Part shown: positions 1 through 7,617 of the stretch, one piece after another | How the letters are laid out: each line of letters starts with the position of its first letter | Numbering within the stretch: the stretch's first letter is position 1 | Assembly (NCBI RefSeq): GCF_001512285.1 | Contig: NZ_LNUV01000006.1 | Location: forward strand, 2,092,809 to 2,156,808 | Direction: 5' to 3' | Length of the DNA: 64,000 nucleotides | From: Arthrobacter sp. EpRS71 | GTDB lineage: Bacteria; Actinomycetota; Actinomycetes; Actinomycetales; Micrococcaceae | The notes under the pieces: model-generated | The model's database searches: none | What the model was told of the DNA's origin: nothing | The model's input: only the letters and a program-made list of their open reading frames with translations | Made by a program: the position numbers and the translations under genes

Positions 1-1510
1 TCATTTGGCGTTCGAGCCGCCGGTTGGATACTTGGAGCGTTCCGTCTTCGAATCTGGTGATCAGCCCGTCCAGCCGTTTCGGTAAACGCAAGGCGACCGA
101 AACTACGTCGAAGGCCTGCCCCGCGACGTCATTGACGAGGTTGCCGCGTTCATCCCGAAGCAACTGTGCTGCGTACGGTTCCACAGAGTCCCACAAGTTG
201 AATCTGGCATCCAAGGAACTACAAACTCCCGACGTCAGTGACATGGCACGGATGATGAGCAGGAAATTCTCCGGCAACTGAAACGGAAGCGATCTGATGA
301 CGTTGCCGAACTCCGCACCAAAATCACGGAACTCCCGCGGGTCCACTTCGCGAAGCTCTGCAAAGCCCATGCCGCCAAAGCGTGCGAAGAGCTGCGTCAT
401 GGCCCGCTCCAGCTCGGCCGTGTCAGCCGACGGCATGAGAACACCCACATCGCTGATAGCGGCAACAAGACCCTTTCCATCCCGCGAGGCAGCCGCAATC
501 AGGAGCTTGCGCAATCCGCTTCTGGTCTTCGCCGGCACCTCCCCCATCATGCCGAAATCGATGAACGTCAGCTTCCATGGCCGTTCCGCCGAGGCGGAAT
601 CGGGAGTGACAAAGATATTGCCCGGGTGTGGATCGGCGTGGAAGAAACCCTTGGTGAACAACTGGTCAAACATCACCGAAGCGAAGACGGGGGCAACCGA
701 TGCCGGGTTAATCCCAGCCATTCGAAGCGACTCGGCATCGGTGATCTTGATGGCAGTGACGTCTTCGAGGGTGAGCACCCGGCGCGTGGTCCGTTCCCAG
801 ACAACCCCCGGCACCGTCACCCGGTTGTCATCATCGAAGTCGGCTGCGAAACGCTCTGAGTTTGCGGCCTCGTTCAGGTAGTCGATCTCCTCAAGGCTGG
901 TCTGGGCAAACTCCTTGATCAGCGCCGGAACATCAGCACGGTTTGAGACGATGCGGATACGGCTGAGCCAGCCTCCTACGCGACGCAGTGCGGCCAGATC
1001 GACATCCACGATCGTGTCGATGCCCGGCCTTTGCACTTTGAAAACCACGCTGCTGAGGCCAGTGTCCTCCGCATTGCCGGCGAGGAGTTTCGCCCGGTGC
1101 GCCTGCCCGAGGGAAGCCGCGGCTATGGGCACCTCCTCGATCGAAGCGAACACGGATTCCAAGGGCGCGCCCAGCTCCGCCTCGGCAAGGGCCCTGATTG
1201 CAGGGAACGGAACCGGCGGCACTTCGTCCTGGAGACCCTCCAGCTCAGCCGTAATCTCAGGCGGGAGCACGTCCAGCCTGGAGGACATGAACTGGCCCAC
1301 CTTGATCATTAAGCCACCGAGCTCAACAGCAAGTCCGTGGAACCGGCGGGCAAATCGCCGCATCCTTTGTGAGCGGTTACGCTCTGTCAGTCTCCGGAGG
1401 CCTACACGAGGCAGGAACAACTCGAACCACCAGGTCACCACCAAGTGCCATGCGGCAAACCTGAGGATTCGACGATAGCGGGCACGGGCTTCCCCGGCCA
1501 TGGGATCCAT
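1..1510 (-). CDS. UbiB/AarF (ABC1) family atypical kinase, 3' end outside window
   Basis: Reverse-strand frame open from about 1510 through the left edge (about 503 codons visible). It carries the ABC1/ADCK signature in order: KVGQ in LMIKVGQF (about residue 70), the Ala-rich loop AAASLGQAHRA, the lysine in VVFKVQRPG, EIDYLNEAAN, and HADPHPGN. These belong to the UbiB/AarF kinase-like fold. In actinobacteria the family is linked to quinone or lipid homeostasis, but the substrate is not known. It lies just after a padR gene (stop at 1540), probably as one operon. The start is uncertain: ATG 1510 is used here; GTG 1534 is in frame, with AAGGGA directly against it. Confidence 0.9.
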   Translation of the reverse strand, partial: MDPMAGEARARYRRILRFAAWHLVVTWWFELFLPRVGLRRLTERNRSQRMRRFARRFHGLAVELGGLMIKVGQFMSSRLDVLPPEITAELEGLQDEVPPVPFPAIRALAEAELGAPLESVFASIEEVPIAAASLGQAHRAKLLAGNAEDTGLSSVVFKVQRPGIDTIVDVDLAALRRVGGWLSRIRIVSNRADVPALIKEFAQTSLEEIDYLNEAANSERFAADFDDDNRVTVPGVVWERTTRRVLTLEDVTAIKITDAESLRMAGINPASVAPVFASVMFDQLFTKGFFHADPHPGNIFVTPDSASAERPWKLTFIDFGMMGEVPAKTRSGLRKLLIAAASRDGKGLVAAISDVGVLMPSADTAELERAMTQLFARFGGMGFAELREVDPREFRDFGAEFGNVIRSLPFQLPENFLLIIRAMSLTSGVCSSLDARFNLWDSVEPYAAQLLRDERGNLVNDVAGQAFDVVSVALRLPKRLDGLITRFEDGTLQVSNRRLERQM

Positions 1511-1539
1511 CTGGTCGCGTCGAGGCGACGTCACTCCCT

Positions 1540-2076
1540 TCAGTCCTGGGCGAGGATCGAATACAGCCGACGACGAGCTTCTTCCAGCACCGTCACAGCC
1601 TCTTGCACCTGCTTTGGAGTTCCGGTCCGCCCCACTTGCGCCGCGGCCTGGGCCAGCTCCACCCCGGCTTTGGGCAGGGCGGCGAAACCTGAGGAGCTAC
1701 CAGTTGATTCCCACGGCGCCGACGTTTCAGCGCTGGCAACGTCTTCGCGCCCCGCTTCGGTGAGCGAATATATTTTTCGGCCATTGGATTCTTCAGTACT
1801 CACAAACCCCTCATCGGCCAGCAGCTGAAGGGTTGGGTACACCGAACCGGCGCTTGGCTTCCAACTTCCACCGCTGCGCTCTTCGATTTCACGGATGATC
1901 TGATAGCCGTGCATGGGGCGCTCAGCGAGGAGAGCCAGAATGGCCGTCCTCAACTCTCCGCGGCCTGCCCGGGTACCCGAGCGCTTTTCGAACCGGGATC
2001 GAAACTCCTCCACGGCCTGCCACATGCCGTCCAAGTTGTTTCCCATAAAACCATTTGCAGGGAATGAATTGTGCAT
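1540..2076 (-). CDS. PadR-family transcriptional regulator
   Basis: 178-residue protein with a PadR winged helix at about residues 40-115 (HGYQIIREIEERSGG, then SVYPTLQLLADEGFV), followed by a helical C-terminal segment ending EEARRRLYSILAQD that would serve dimerisation. ATG 2076 is chosen because GAGGTGAG lies 5 bases upstream; a longer in-frame reading from 2196 would run through the putative operator. It probably represses its own promoter and the downstream UbiB-type kinase gene. Direct repeats at 2101-2126 sit upstream of the start. The ligand is unknown. Confidence 0.9.
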   Translation of the reverse strand: MHNSFPANGFMGNNLDGMWQAVEEFRSRFEKRSGTRAGRGELRTAILALLAERPMHGYQIIREIEERSGGSWKPSAGSVYPTLQLLADEGFVSTEESNGRKIYSLTEAGREDVASAETSAPWESTGSSSGFAALPKAGVELAQAAAQVGRTGTPKQVQEAVTVLEEARRRLYSILAQD

Positions 2077-2100
2077 CAAGCTCACCTCGGTAGGTCGCGA

Positions 2101-2126
2101 ACGATACTGAACGATAGTTAACGATA
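2101..2126. promoter_or_regulatory. Candidate PadR operator: three phased ACGATA repeats
   Basis: ACGATA occurs at 2101, 2111 and 2121, exactly 10 bp apart, 25-50 bp upstream of the padR start at 2076. The last two copies flank GTTAAC, giving the near-palindrome ATAGTTAACGATAT. AT-rich ATCGTT/AACGAT dyads are common PadR-family targets. Autorepression is inferred from position. Confidence 0.5.
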
Positions 2127-2280
2127 TACACGCTTGGGCGCGGAGACAATGGCTCGCGTGCGCCGAGTCCGGAGATGGGCGGACGAACGGTCGCACGAGT
2201 AACCGTCACTCGACGTCCTGCTGCCCGCGAAGCGTGCACTACCGGCGTTGAGGCAGGACTCGTTGCTTGCGAAGCACCAC

Positions 2281-2299
2281 TATTAATGTTTCATTAATA
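2281..2299 (+). promoter_or_regulatory. 19-bp perfect palindrome touching the second padR start
   Basis: TATTAATG-TTT-CATTAATA, with 8-bp perfect arms, ends two bases before ATG 2302. No Shine-Dalgarno fits between it and the start codon. The transcript may therefore be leaderless, with the palindrome overlying the -10 region as an autoregulatory operator. Confidence 0.5.
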
Positions 2300-2301
2300 C
2301 T

Positions 2302-2649
2302 ATGTCCAGAATTCAGGCGCAGCAGGATGCACAGATGATTCGTTCAGTGCTGCCGTTGCTGACACTCACCTTGATCGCGGAGGAGGAATCCTACGGATAC
2401 CACCTGGTGGAGCGTCTTGCCGCCATGGGCCTTGATGTCACAACAGGCCTGGTCTATCCCGTCCTCAGCAGGCTTGAACGCGACGGTCTGGTCAGCACGC
2501 GGATGGTTTCATCACCCAACGGTCCGCCACGAAAATACTTCGCCCTGACAACGGCCGGAGAAACAGCGAAAGCAACTGCCATGGAACAGTGGCGACTCGT
2601 AGCCTCTGCCGTCCGGAACGCCACAGAAAAGGACTCCCCCAAGCCATGA
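2302..2649 (+). CDS. PadR-family regulator (short type)
   Basis: 115-residue compact PadR protein, essentially only a winged helix: SYGYHLVERLAAMG (about residues 30-43), LVYPVLSRLERDGLV, and the wing PRKYFALTTAG. It overlaps the next gene by 4 bases (ATGA). A short PadR upstream of a membrane protein with an N-terminal HAAS-like helical domain is a recurrent pair in actinobacteria and Firmicutes. There is no recognisable ribosome-binding site, so a leaderless start under the palindrome at 2281-2299 is likely. Confidence 0.9.
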   Translation: MSRIQAQQDAQMIRSVLPLLTLTLIAEEESYGYHLVERLAAMGLDVTTGLVYPVLSRLERDGLVSTRMVSSPNGPPRKYFALTTAGETAKATAMEQWRLVASAVRNATEKDSPKP

Positions 2650-3173
2650 ACATCGTAGAACCGGCAGCATCGCCCCGCAGGTCACTTAAGGACCGGCTAC
2701 TCACCGACTTGTACCTCACCAGGCTCCAATGGCACCTTGAAGCCGTACTAACCGGCAAGGAACGTCGGGCAACGGTCAAGGAATTGCGGCAAGCACTAGC
2801 CAGCGACCCCCGGGATACAACGTCGAGTCTACGAGACCTAGGGTCGCCCAGAACGCTCGCCCGGCAGTACGGCAGCGACGACGACCTCCGGCCGCCATGG
2901 TCCATCGGCGTCATCACCGCAGGGTTGGCACTGCTCCTCTACTGGGCACTCTTCCTGACCTTCAGCTTCGGCATGGTTGCCGCCGTCGACTCAAACACCC
3001 CCATGGAGGCCCACGCCACATTCCTGTTCGTCAAGGTCACCGCATTCTCTTCGGCCGACTCCATAGGTTTGGGGTGGACAAGCAGTTGGGCTTGGCTGGC
3101 AGTCCCCGCCGTCATAAGCGCCGTCGCGTTTCTTCTGGGTGCACGATCCTGGCGGATCACCACTTCCCGATGA
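2646..3173 (+). CDS. HAAS-domain-like membrane protein, partner of PadR
   Basis: 175 residues if started at ATG 2646, which overlaps the padR stop in ATGA; this translational coupling favours it over the in-frame ATG at 2589. Residues about 15-75 form a charged helical region (GKERRATVKELRQALASDP, LGSPRTLARQYG) typical of HAAS-type domains. Two clear hydrophobic segments follow: one around residues 85-112 and one near the C-terminus (WAWLAVPAVISAVAFLLG). It is probably a membrane sensor or effector co-regulated with the PadR protein. Its exact function is unknown. Confidence 0.75.
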   Translation: MNIVEPAASPRRSLKDRLLTDLYLTRLQWHLEAVLTGKERRATVKELRQALASDPRDTTSSLRDLGSPRTLARQYGSDDDLRPPWSIGVITAGLALLLYWALFLTFSFGMVAAVDSNTPMEAHATFLFVKVTAFSSADSIGLGWTSSWAWLAVPAVISAVAFLLGARSWRITTSR

Positions 3174-3228
3174 TCGCGAGGATGTCAAAGAGCCGCTTCC
3201 ACAGCACGCCACCCAGGACATCGCGTCC

Positions 3229-3654
3229 CTAATTGATGATTTCTCCGCGTTCGTCCGCAACCATTGCCGCCAAACGTGCCCGCCACTCCTGCAACGCCTC
3301 GGGAGTCAGGCGCGCCCACTCCTTCACTTCGCTAATAACCTTGAGCGGGGAGCTGCTGCGAAACGACCGGGTGGGGTTGCCAGGAAACTTCTTGTCGGTC
3401 ACGTTGGGGTCGTTCTCGAATGCGCCTGTGGGCTCAACAGCGTAGACACGCGGTTCGCTATCACCGGCCGCCAGTTCCGCGGCCAGACCCGCACCGTCCC
3501 GAAGAGCCGTGAAGTAGATGTGGTTCATCACCACTTCAGGACGGTAGTTCGACCTGAAGCCCGGGGTCAGGAGATCACCCACGCGAAGAGTGGCTTTGGT
3601 GCCGTGATAAAAGGGGCCCTCGTCCGGCAACGGGCTGACCAGCGGTTGACTCAC
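3229..3654 (-). CDS. arr: Rifampin ADP-ribosyltransferase
   Basis: 141 residues, matching the usual length of Arr enzymes (about 140). It shows the family landmarks FYHGTKATLRVGDLLTPG near the N-terminus, MNHIYFTAL, YAVEPTGAFENDPN and DKKFPGNPTRSFRS. Arr transfers ADP-ribose from NAD to the C23 hydroxyl of rifamycins and inactivates them. The gene is monocistronic between a convergent membrane-protein gene and a divergent small-gene pair, with no mobile element beside it, so it looks chromosomal and intrinsic. Confidence 0.95.
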   Translation of the reverse strand: MSQPLVSPLPDEGPFYHGTKATLRVGDLLTPGFRSNYRPEVVMNHIYFTALRDGAGLAAELAAGDSEPRVYAVEPTGAFENDPNVTDKKFPGNPTRSFRSSSPLKVISEVKEWARLTPEALQEWRARLAAMVADERGEIIN

Positions 3655-3910
3655 GGATACAGCCTACTTGTCGGGGAGAATCAGGGCCCTTATTCCTGCG
3701 ATGCGGGAGTCTTGAGGTTTTCCTGAGGAAGTGTTGACGGTACACAGGATTCGTTCTTGATCCAGGCCCGGCACAGTAGTTCTCGTCAGCCACACAGGCT
3801 GAACAGAGGGAGCTCAAGGCTCTCCCCAAGGCCCCGGGGGCCGGCCCTGTTTGCCCTTCAGGCCGGTCCCCGGCCCAATTCCTGAGCAAGAGTTGAAAGG
3901 AACGCCCGGC

Positions 3911-4186
3911 ATGAGCTCACTGATCACCACCCCCGCAGTCCACGGCCGGCGTTCCGCCCGGGCAGCTAGTACCGCCGTCGTCACCGTCCCCGCTCTCTTC
4001 GACGTCGAAGCAGGCGGCATCAGCAACGCAATCCGCGCCCTCCGCGAACCCATCGTCATGAACACCCTCATGGATGGCGCGCCCGCCATCCAGGTCATTG
4101 GAATGCTCGCCCCCATCTGGAACAAAAACCCTGCCAGGACCACGCCGGGAGCTGCCGTGGAGACTCGCGATGAAGCCTCAGCGTAA
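3911..4186 (+). CDS. Small protein of unknown function, upstream of HPt-like gene
   Basis: 91 residues from ATG 3911, preceded by AAAGGAA about 10 bases upstream. The N-terminus is basic and Ala/Thr-rich. The centre (ALFDVEAGGISNAIRALREPIVMNTLMDGAPAI, read in two parts) looks folded, and the tail is polar. No family recognised. Its last codons overlap the start of the degenerate HPt gene by 17 bases, so the two are probably translated together. A more upstream in-frame ATG at 3851 has no comparable ribosome-binding site. Confidence 0.6.
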   Translation: MSSLITTPAVHGRRSARAASTAVVTVPALFDVEAGGISNAIRALREPIVMNTLMDGAPAIQVIGMLAPIWNKNPARTTPGAAVETRDEASA

Positions 4187-4577
4187 CCCCGGAGGCGAAC
4201 TGGACCTGAGCCGGCTCCAATCCCTCGCCGAGGAACTCGGAAGCCCGGAACCGGCACTGCGGTTCCTCACCAAGTACCTCGCCATGCTCCCCACCCGGGT
4301 CGAACGGATCGTCCATGCCTTGGATGACCACGACGCCAAAGAGACCACCACAGCCCTCCTTAGCCTGAAGATCAGCTCCGCCATGGTGGGCGCTGTGGAG
4401 ACAGAGCATCAGTGCCGGGCCATCGAATCAATGATCCGGGCAAACCTCTTCGAGGACGCCACCCACGCCCTCCCTGCCCTGCGGCGGTCCACGGACCGTT
4501 GCGTAGCTTCACGGTCCGAGCTCGTCCACGCAGCCCACACCTGCCTGACCCGCCGTGGTGGCTTCTTCCGTTCTTGA
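4170..4577 (+). CDS. HPt-like domain protein without the phospho-accepting histidine
   Basis: 135 residues. Residues about 11-95 resemble a histidine-phosphotransfer four-helix domain (LDLSRLQSLAEELG, LTKYLAMLPTRVERIVHAL, ALLSLKISSAMVGA). Real HPt domains carry H-x-L-K-G at the active helix; here the equivalent positions are Leu64, Leu66, Lys67 and Ile68, so the His and Gly are both replaced. It may be a scaffold or decoy that binds a response regulator or kinase without relaying phosphate. No histidine kinase or response regulator lies nearby. The start overlaps the preceding 91-residue gene. Confidence 0.65.
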   Translation: MKPQRNPGGELDLSRLQSLAEELGSPEPALRFLTKYLAMLPTRVERIVHALDDHDAKETTTALLSLKISSAMVGAVETEHQCRAIESMIRANLFEDATHALPALRRSTDRCVASRSELVHAAHTCLTRRGGFFRS

Positions 4578-4745
4578 GCGGACCTTGAGTGTTCACCAAG
4601 GTTCTTCCTGAAGCCGGTTGGGCACACTGGATCACGGAACAACCACACAACGGGGACGGAACGCGCAATGCAGGGCCTCAAGAAGCCACTATGGTCCAAC
4701 GGCACGTGTCCGGAACGGTTGTCTAAGGCAGCAGTTGCAGACAAA

Positions 4746-4785
4746 AGCGCCCGCACATCTCTTAAGGATGTGGGGCGCTTTTTCG
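4746..4785 (+). terminator. Intrinsic terminator after the HPt-like gene
   Basis: Arms GCGCCCGCACATC and GATGTGGGGCGC pair with one bulged G, with a 7-base loop and a TTTTT run at 4779-4783. It lies between the plus-strand HPt-like gene and the convergent acyltransferase gene. Confidence 0.75.
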
Positions 4786-4792
4786 CGGTGGG

Positions 4793-6928
4793 TTAACCCA
4801 GAAGCGCGGTCACGGACTCCCTGAAAGCGGGAGCCATTTTCCTACTGAATTCCTCGGTCACGTGAACCGTGTCCATTTTGATGGGTGCACCATCGATAAA
4901 CGCCGGACAATAACCTGACTCAGTGCAGAACATGAGGCGCGTGTCTATAGCCTCAGCACCGGCGATCTGAGAGCCCAGGACGGCCAGAGTGTTGTAGTTG
5001 GGGTCGATCTTGGAGGCGCAGTTCGAGGGCACGCTCACTCGCGTGGCGCATGCTGTGATGGTTTTGCCAACAGGGGCGCTTGTAACAAGCACAATGCGCG
5101 ATCCTGAGGGTTGGAGCTTATCAACGGTGCGCTGTGTCGCCGCCTTCCAGGCAGGCTCTCCGGTCAGCCCATCAGCGGCCGGTATGACGTCCCCTAGGAC
5201 GGCCGTGGTGTTGGTAATGAAGACCAAGTCCGGCTGCATCCGGTTTATCTCTTCCACGGCGCTCGCCTTGTAGTTTGCGCAGTCACGCTGCAGCTGCTCG
5301 CGGTCATCTTTCGTGGTGAGGTCAATGCTGACGCAACCAGCCATGGAGAATCCTCGGACGTTGTATTGATCCCCGATAGCTGCGCGAATGGTCGATATGA
5401 GCGCAACGCCCGTGGAGTCGGAGAACACCACAGCAGTTTTGTCTTTGCCAGAGTCAAAGTTACAAACATCAGGTCCAATCCGAGGTTCAGCACAGCCGGA
5501 TCGGCGCTCATCAGGGGATCCCTTGGAGGCCACTTCATCGAGTGAGGGCGAAAGCACAGGCCATGCAGCTGCTTGTGAGGCTGTGAGGATCTGGGCCTGT
5601 AGTGCGCCGAGGGCTGGACGGTCTGCGGACGCGGGCACAGGATTCGTGCCGGATGAGCCCATGGAGGGGCGAACTACGGAGGGCGCGGATGCCTCGTACT
5701 TCAGTGGCGGCCCGGTAAAGGTTGTCAACAGCGCCCCCGCAAATGTGACCACCAGCGCGGCCACAGCCGTGAGCTGGGTCCTTTCGGTGAAGACAATGAG
5801 CTTCTTACGTTCGCGCCCCTTGTCATTGAGTAGCAGTCGTGAATGACGAATGGGCTCTTCAATCAGATGATAGCTGGCCACAGAGAGTAGCAGCATCAGC
5901 CCGAAAACAATTGGGTAGTAGGTCCAGTGCCACTCCGATATGAACTCTTCGAGGAAGATGATCACAGGGAAATGCCACAGATATAGCGAGAAGGATAGGT
6001 CTCCGATGTAGGACATTGCAGGGTTGGTCAGGGGTGCGAGGAAACGTCCGCTACCCCCTGTGCCGGCCGCAATGACCAGGGCTGTTGCGAGGACCGGCGA
6101 GATTGCCCAAGGCCCAGGGAACGGCATGTCCGGGTTGATCAGGGCTATAGACGCGGCAATGCCCGTAAGGCCGACCCAGGCAAGAATAGTACGGACAAGC
6201 CTAGTGATGTGTTGGAAAACAGGAGCGACGATGGCCAGCAACGCTCCAATTCCAAGCTCCCACGCACGCGTGAAAGTTGAAAAGTAAGCAATGCTCGCAT
6301 TCGACACTGTCTCCATCAGCGCCCACGCCAACGAGGCGACAACAATTGCACCCATGATCCATCCAAGGGCCCGCCTGCTCTTGAAAACGGCAATCCCGGC
6401 GAAGATAACAAACGGCCACACGAAGTAGAACTGCTCTTCAACGCCAAGGGACCAGAAATGTTGGAGAGGTGAAGTGGCCTGGTCCTGCGCCCAGTAATCT
6501 GTGCCGTTCAGGGCGAAGCGCCAGTTCCCTGAGAACAGTGCGGACCAGGCGCCGTCCACCGTCGTGGACCAAGCCCGCTCGTTGCGGAACAGAACCCATC
6601 CGACGCCGATTGTGACAAGCAGGGCGGCCAGAGACGCCGGAAGAATTCTCCGGATGCGATTTACGTAGAAACTCCTAAAGAAGGAACTCGCCAATTCGAG
6701 CGGGTTCCTTTCCCGCGCCCTGATTAGCTGCCCGGTGATGAGGAACCCTGAGATGACGAAGAATATGTCGACGCCGACGAACCCACCTCGAGGCCATGAT
6801 GCAAGATGGTCGGCGACAACGGCCAGAACGGCAATTGCCCTTAGTCCTTGAATGTCCAATCGCTTACCTGAATGGTCGGTAGCGCTGGACCGTGACGCCC
6901 TGGTTGTAGTCAGCGTCGGTTGCCCCAT
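4793..6928 (-). CDS. OafA-type membrane acyltransferase with C-terminal SGNH-like domain
   Basis: 711 residues. The N-terminal half is an acyltransferase-3 domain with about ten membrane segments: LDIQGLRAIAVLAVVADHL, GGFVGVDIFFVISGFLIT, HFWSLGVEEQFY and LWHFPVIIF are hallmark pieces. The C-terminal extracytoplasmic part has an SGNH-like nucleophile loop altered to FSDSTG and a D-T-V-H pair near the end. Such proteins O-acylate cell-surface glycans. ATG 6928 is chosen for the GGGGGAA just upstream. Base composition looks less GC-rich than its neighbours, and it lies between a terminator and tRNA-Ala, so it may have been acquired laterally. Confidence 0.85.
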   Translation of the reverse strand: MGQPTLTTTRASRSSATDHSGKRLDIQGLRAIAVLAVVADHLASWPRGGFVGVDIFFVISGFLITGQLIRARERNPLELASSFFRSFYVNRIRRILPASLAALLVTIGVGWVLFRNERAWSTTVDGAWSALFSGNWRFALNGTDYWAQDQATSPLQHFWSLGVEEQFYFVWPFVIFAGIAVFKSRRALGWIMGAIVVASLAWALMETVSNASIAYFSTFTRAWELGIGALLAIVAPVFQHITRLVRTILAWVGLTGIAASIALINPDMPFPGPWAISPVLATALVIAAGTGGSGRFLAPLTNPAMSYIGDLSFSLYLWHFPVIIFLEEFISEWHWTYYPIVFGLMLLLSVASYHLIEEPIRHSRLLLNDKGRERKKLIVFTERTQLTAVAALVVTFAGALLTTFTGPPLKYEASAPSVVRPSMGSSGTNPVPASADRPALGALQAQILTASQAAAWPVLSPSLDEVASKGSPDERRSGCAEPRIGPDVCNFDSGKDKTAVVFSDSTGVALISTIRAAIGDQYNVRGFSMAGCVSIDLTTKDDREQLQRDCANYKASAVEEINRMQPDLVFITNTTAVLGDVIPAADGLTGEPAWKAATQRTVDKLQPSGSRIVLVTSAPVGKTITACATRVSVPSNCASKIDPNYNTLAVLGSQIAGAEAIDTRLMFCTESGYCPAFIDGAPIKMDTVHVTEEFSRKMAPAFRESVTALLG

Positions 6929-7138
6929 GATTCCCCCATTATTTGAACAAACTAGCCACATTCTATGGGACGGTTTATCCTCCCAAGGATTTTCAGTTCG
7001 CCGTGCGGGTAACAACCGCGCGGAAGCCATCCGGGATGAGTTGGCGCTCACTGAACTCTTTTCCCTTTATCTCCATGCTTAGGTACTCTGACCAATGGCA
7101 GCGCTGCAGGGTATGGCACGCATTTAGAAGGGGGCCAT

Positions 7139-7399
7139 ATGCCGGTCAGGATTGTTAATGCTGCTAGCGAGGAGACTGAGTACGAAGACTGTAAATGGTT
7201 CTATTCAGACAGGGTCCAAACCTTCGTCGTACTCACTCTATTGCGCGCCTAGGAAGACCTGAACTGGACAATTCTGCGCGAGTACTCGACTTCCGTCTGG
7301 AAGGAAGTCAATGGCACTCGCCATCTCCGGGAAGCCGCCAAGCGGCAGGGCTTGTACGGAAAGGCGGAAGTCAAGGCTACCAGGATTCAAGTGTTCTAA
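7139..7399 (+). pseudogene. Small gene interrupted by an in-frame TAG
   Basis: AAGGGGG lies 4 bases before ATG 7139. The frame codes 37 residues (MPVRIVNAASEETEYEDC...), meets TAG at 7250-7252, then continues in the same frame for another 48 codons with ordinary protein-like composition (EDLNWTILREYSTSVWKEV, then HLREAAKRQG...) to TAA at 7397. The good ribosome-binding site and the continued coding character suggest one former gene of about 86 codons, now broken. Family not recognised. Readthrough or a sequencing error are alternatives. Confidence 0.45.
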
Positions 7400-7461
7400 C
7401 TGGCAACGAGAATCGTTGCGGTATGTTTGCAGTATGCGGTGAAGCAAGCAACTTAAGTAAA

Positions 7462-7503
7462 GCCCGCCTGACCAGCGCAAACGCGGGTCAGGCGGGCCTT
7501 TTC
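7462..7503. terminator. Hairpin terminator, probably bidirectional, for tRNA-Ala
   Basis: Arms GCCCGCCTGACC (7462-7473) and GGTCAGGCGGGC (7486-7497) flank a short loop. T-rich bases follow in both directions (CTTTTCG on plus, TTTACTT on minus). It lies a few bases beyond the 3' end of the minus-strand tRNA. Confidence 0.7.
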
Positions 7504-7507
7504 GTTG

Positions 7508-7580
7508 TGGAGCTAAGGAGATTCGAACTCCTGACCTCTTCGATGCGAACGAAGCGCTCTACCAACTGAGCTATAGCCCC
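7508..7580 (-). tRNA. tRNA-Ala (anticodon CGC)
   Basis: 73 nt with a full cloverleaf: acceptor GGGGCTA pairs with TAGCTCC plus discriminator A; D-arm GCTC-AGTTGGTA-GAGC; anticodon stem CTTCG/CGAAG with loop TTCGCAT; T-arm with GTTCGAATC. The loop puts CGC at positions 34-36, reading alanine codon GCG. The 3' CCA is not encoded. Confidence 0.95.
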
Positions 7581-7617
7581 TGGACCGAGCCTCAACTGCC
7601 CGGCCAGTGTCCTTAGG

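Larger units (their letters stand above)
6929..7507. other. 579-bp gap with AT-rich promoter region and a decayed small gene
   Basis: This stretch holds the upstream region of the minus-strand acyltransferase gene (AT-rich, about 6935-7060), a small interrupted reading frame at 7139-7399 and a terminator-like hairpin next to the tRNA. I see no other intact gene in it. Confidence 0.6.

Noticed and set aside
4695..4780. Possible tRNA-Ser or tRNA-Leu 5' half (GTGTCCGGAACGGTT...)
   Set aside because: The D-arm region has some likeness, but there is no T-arm with GTTCGA and no acceptor pairing; the 3' part is a terminator hairpin.
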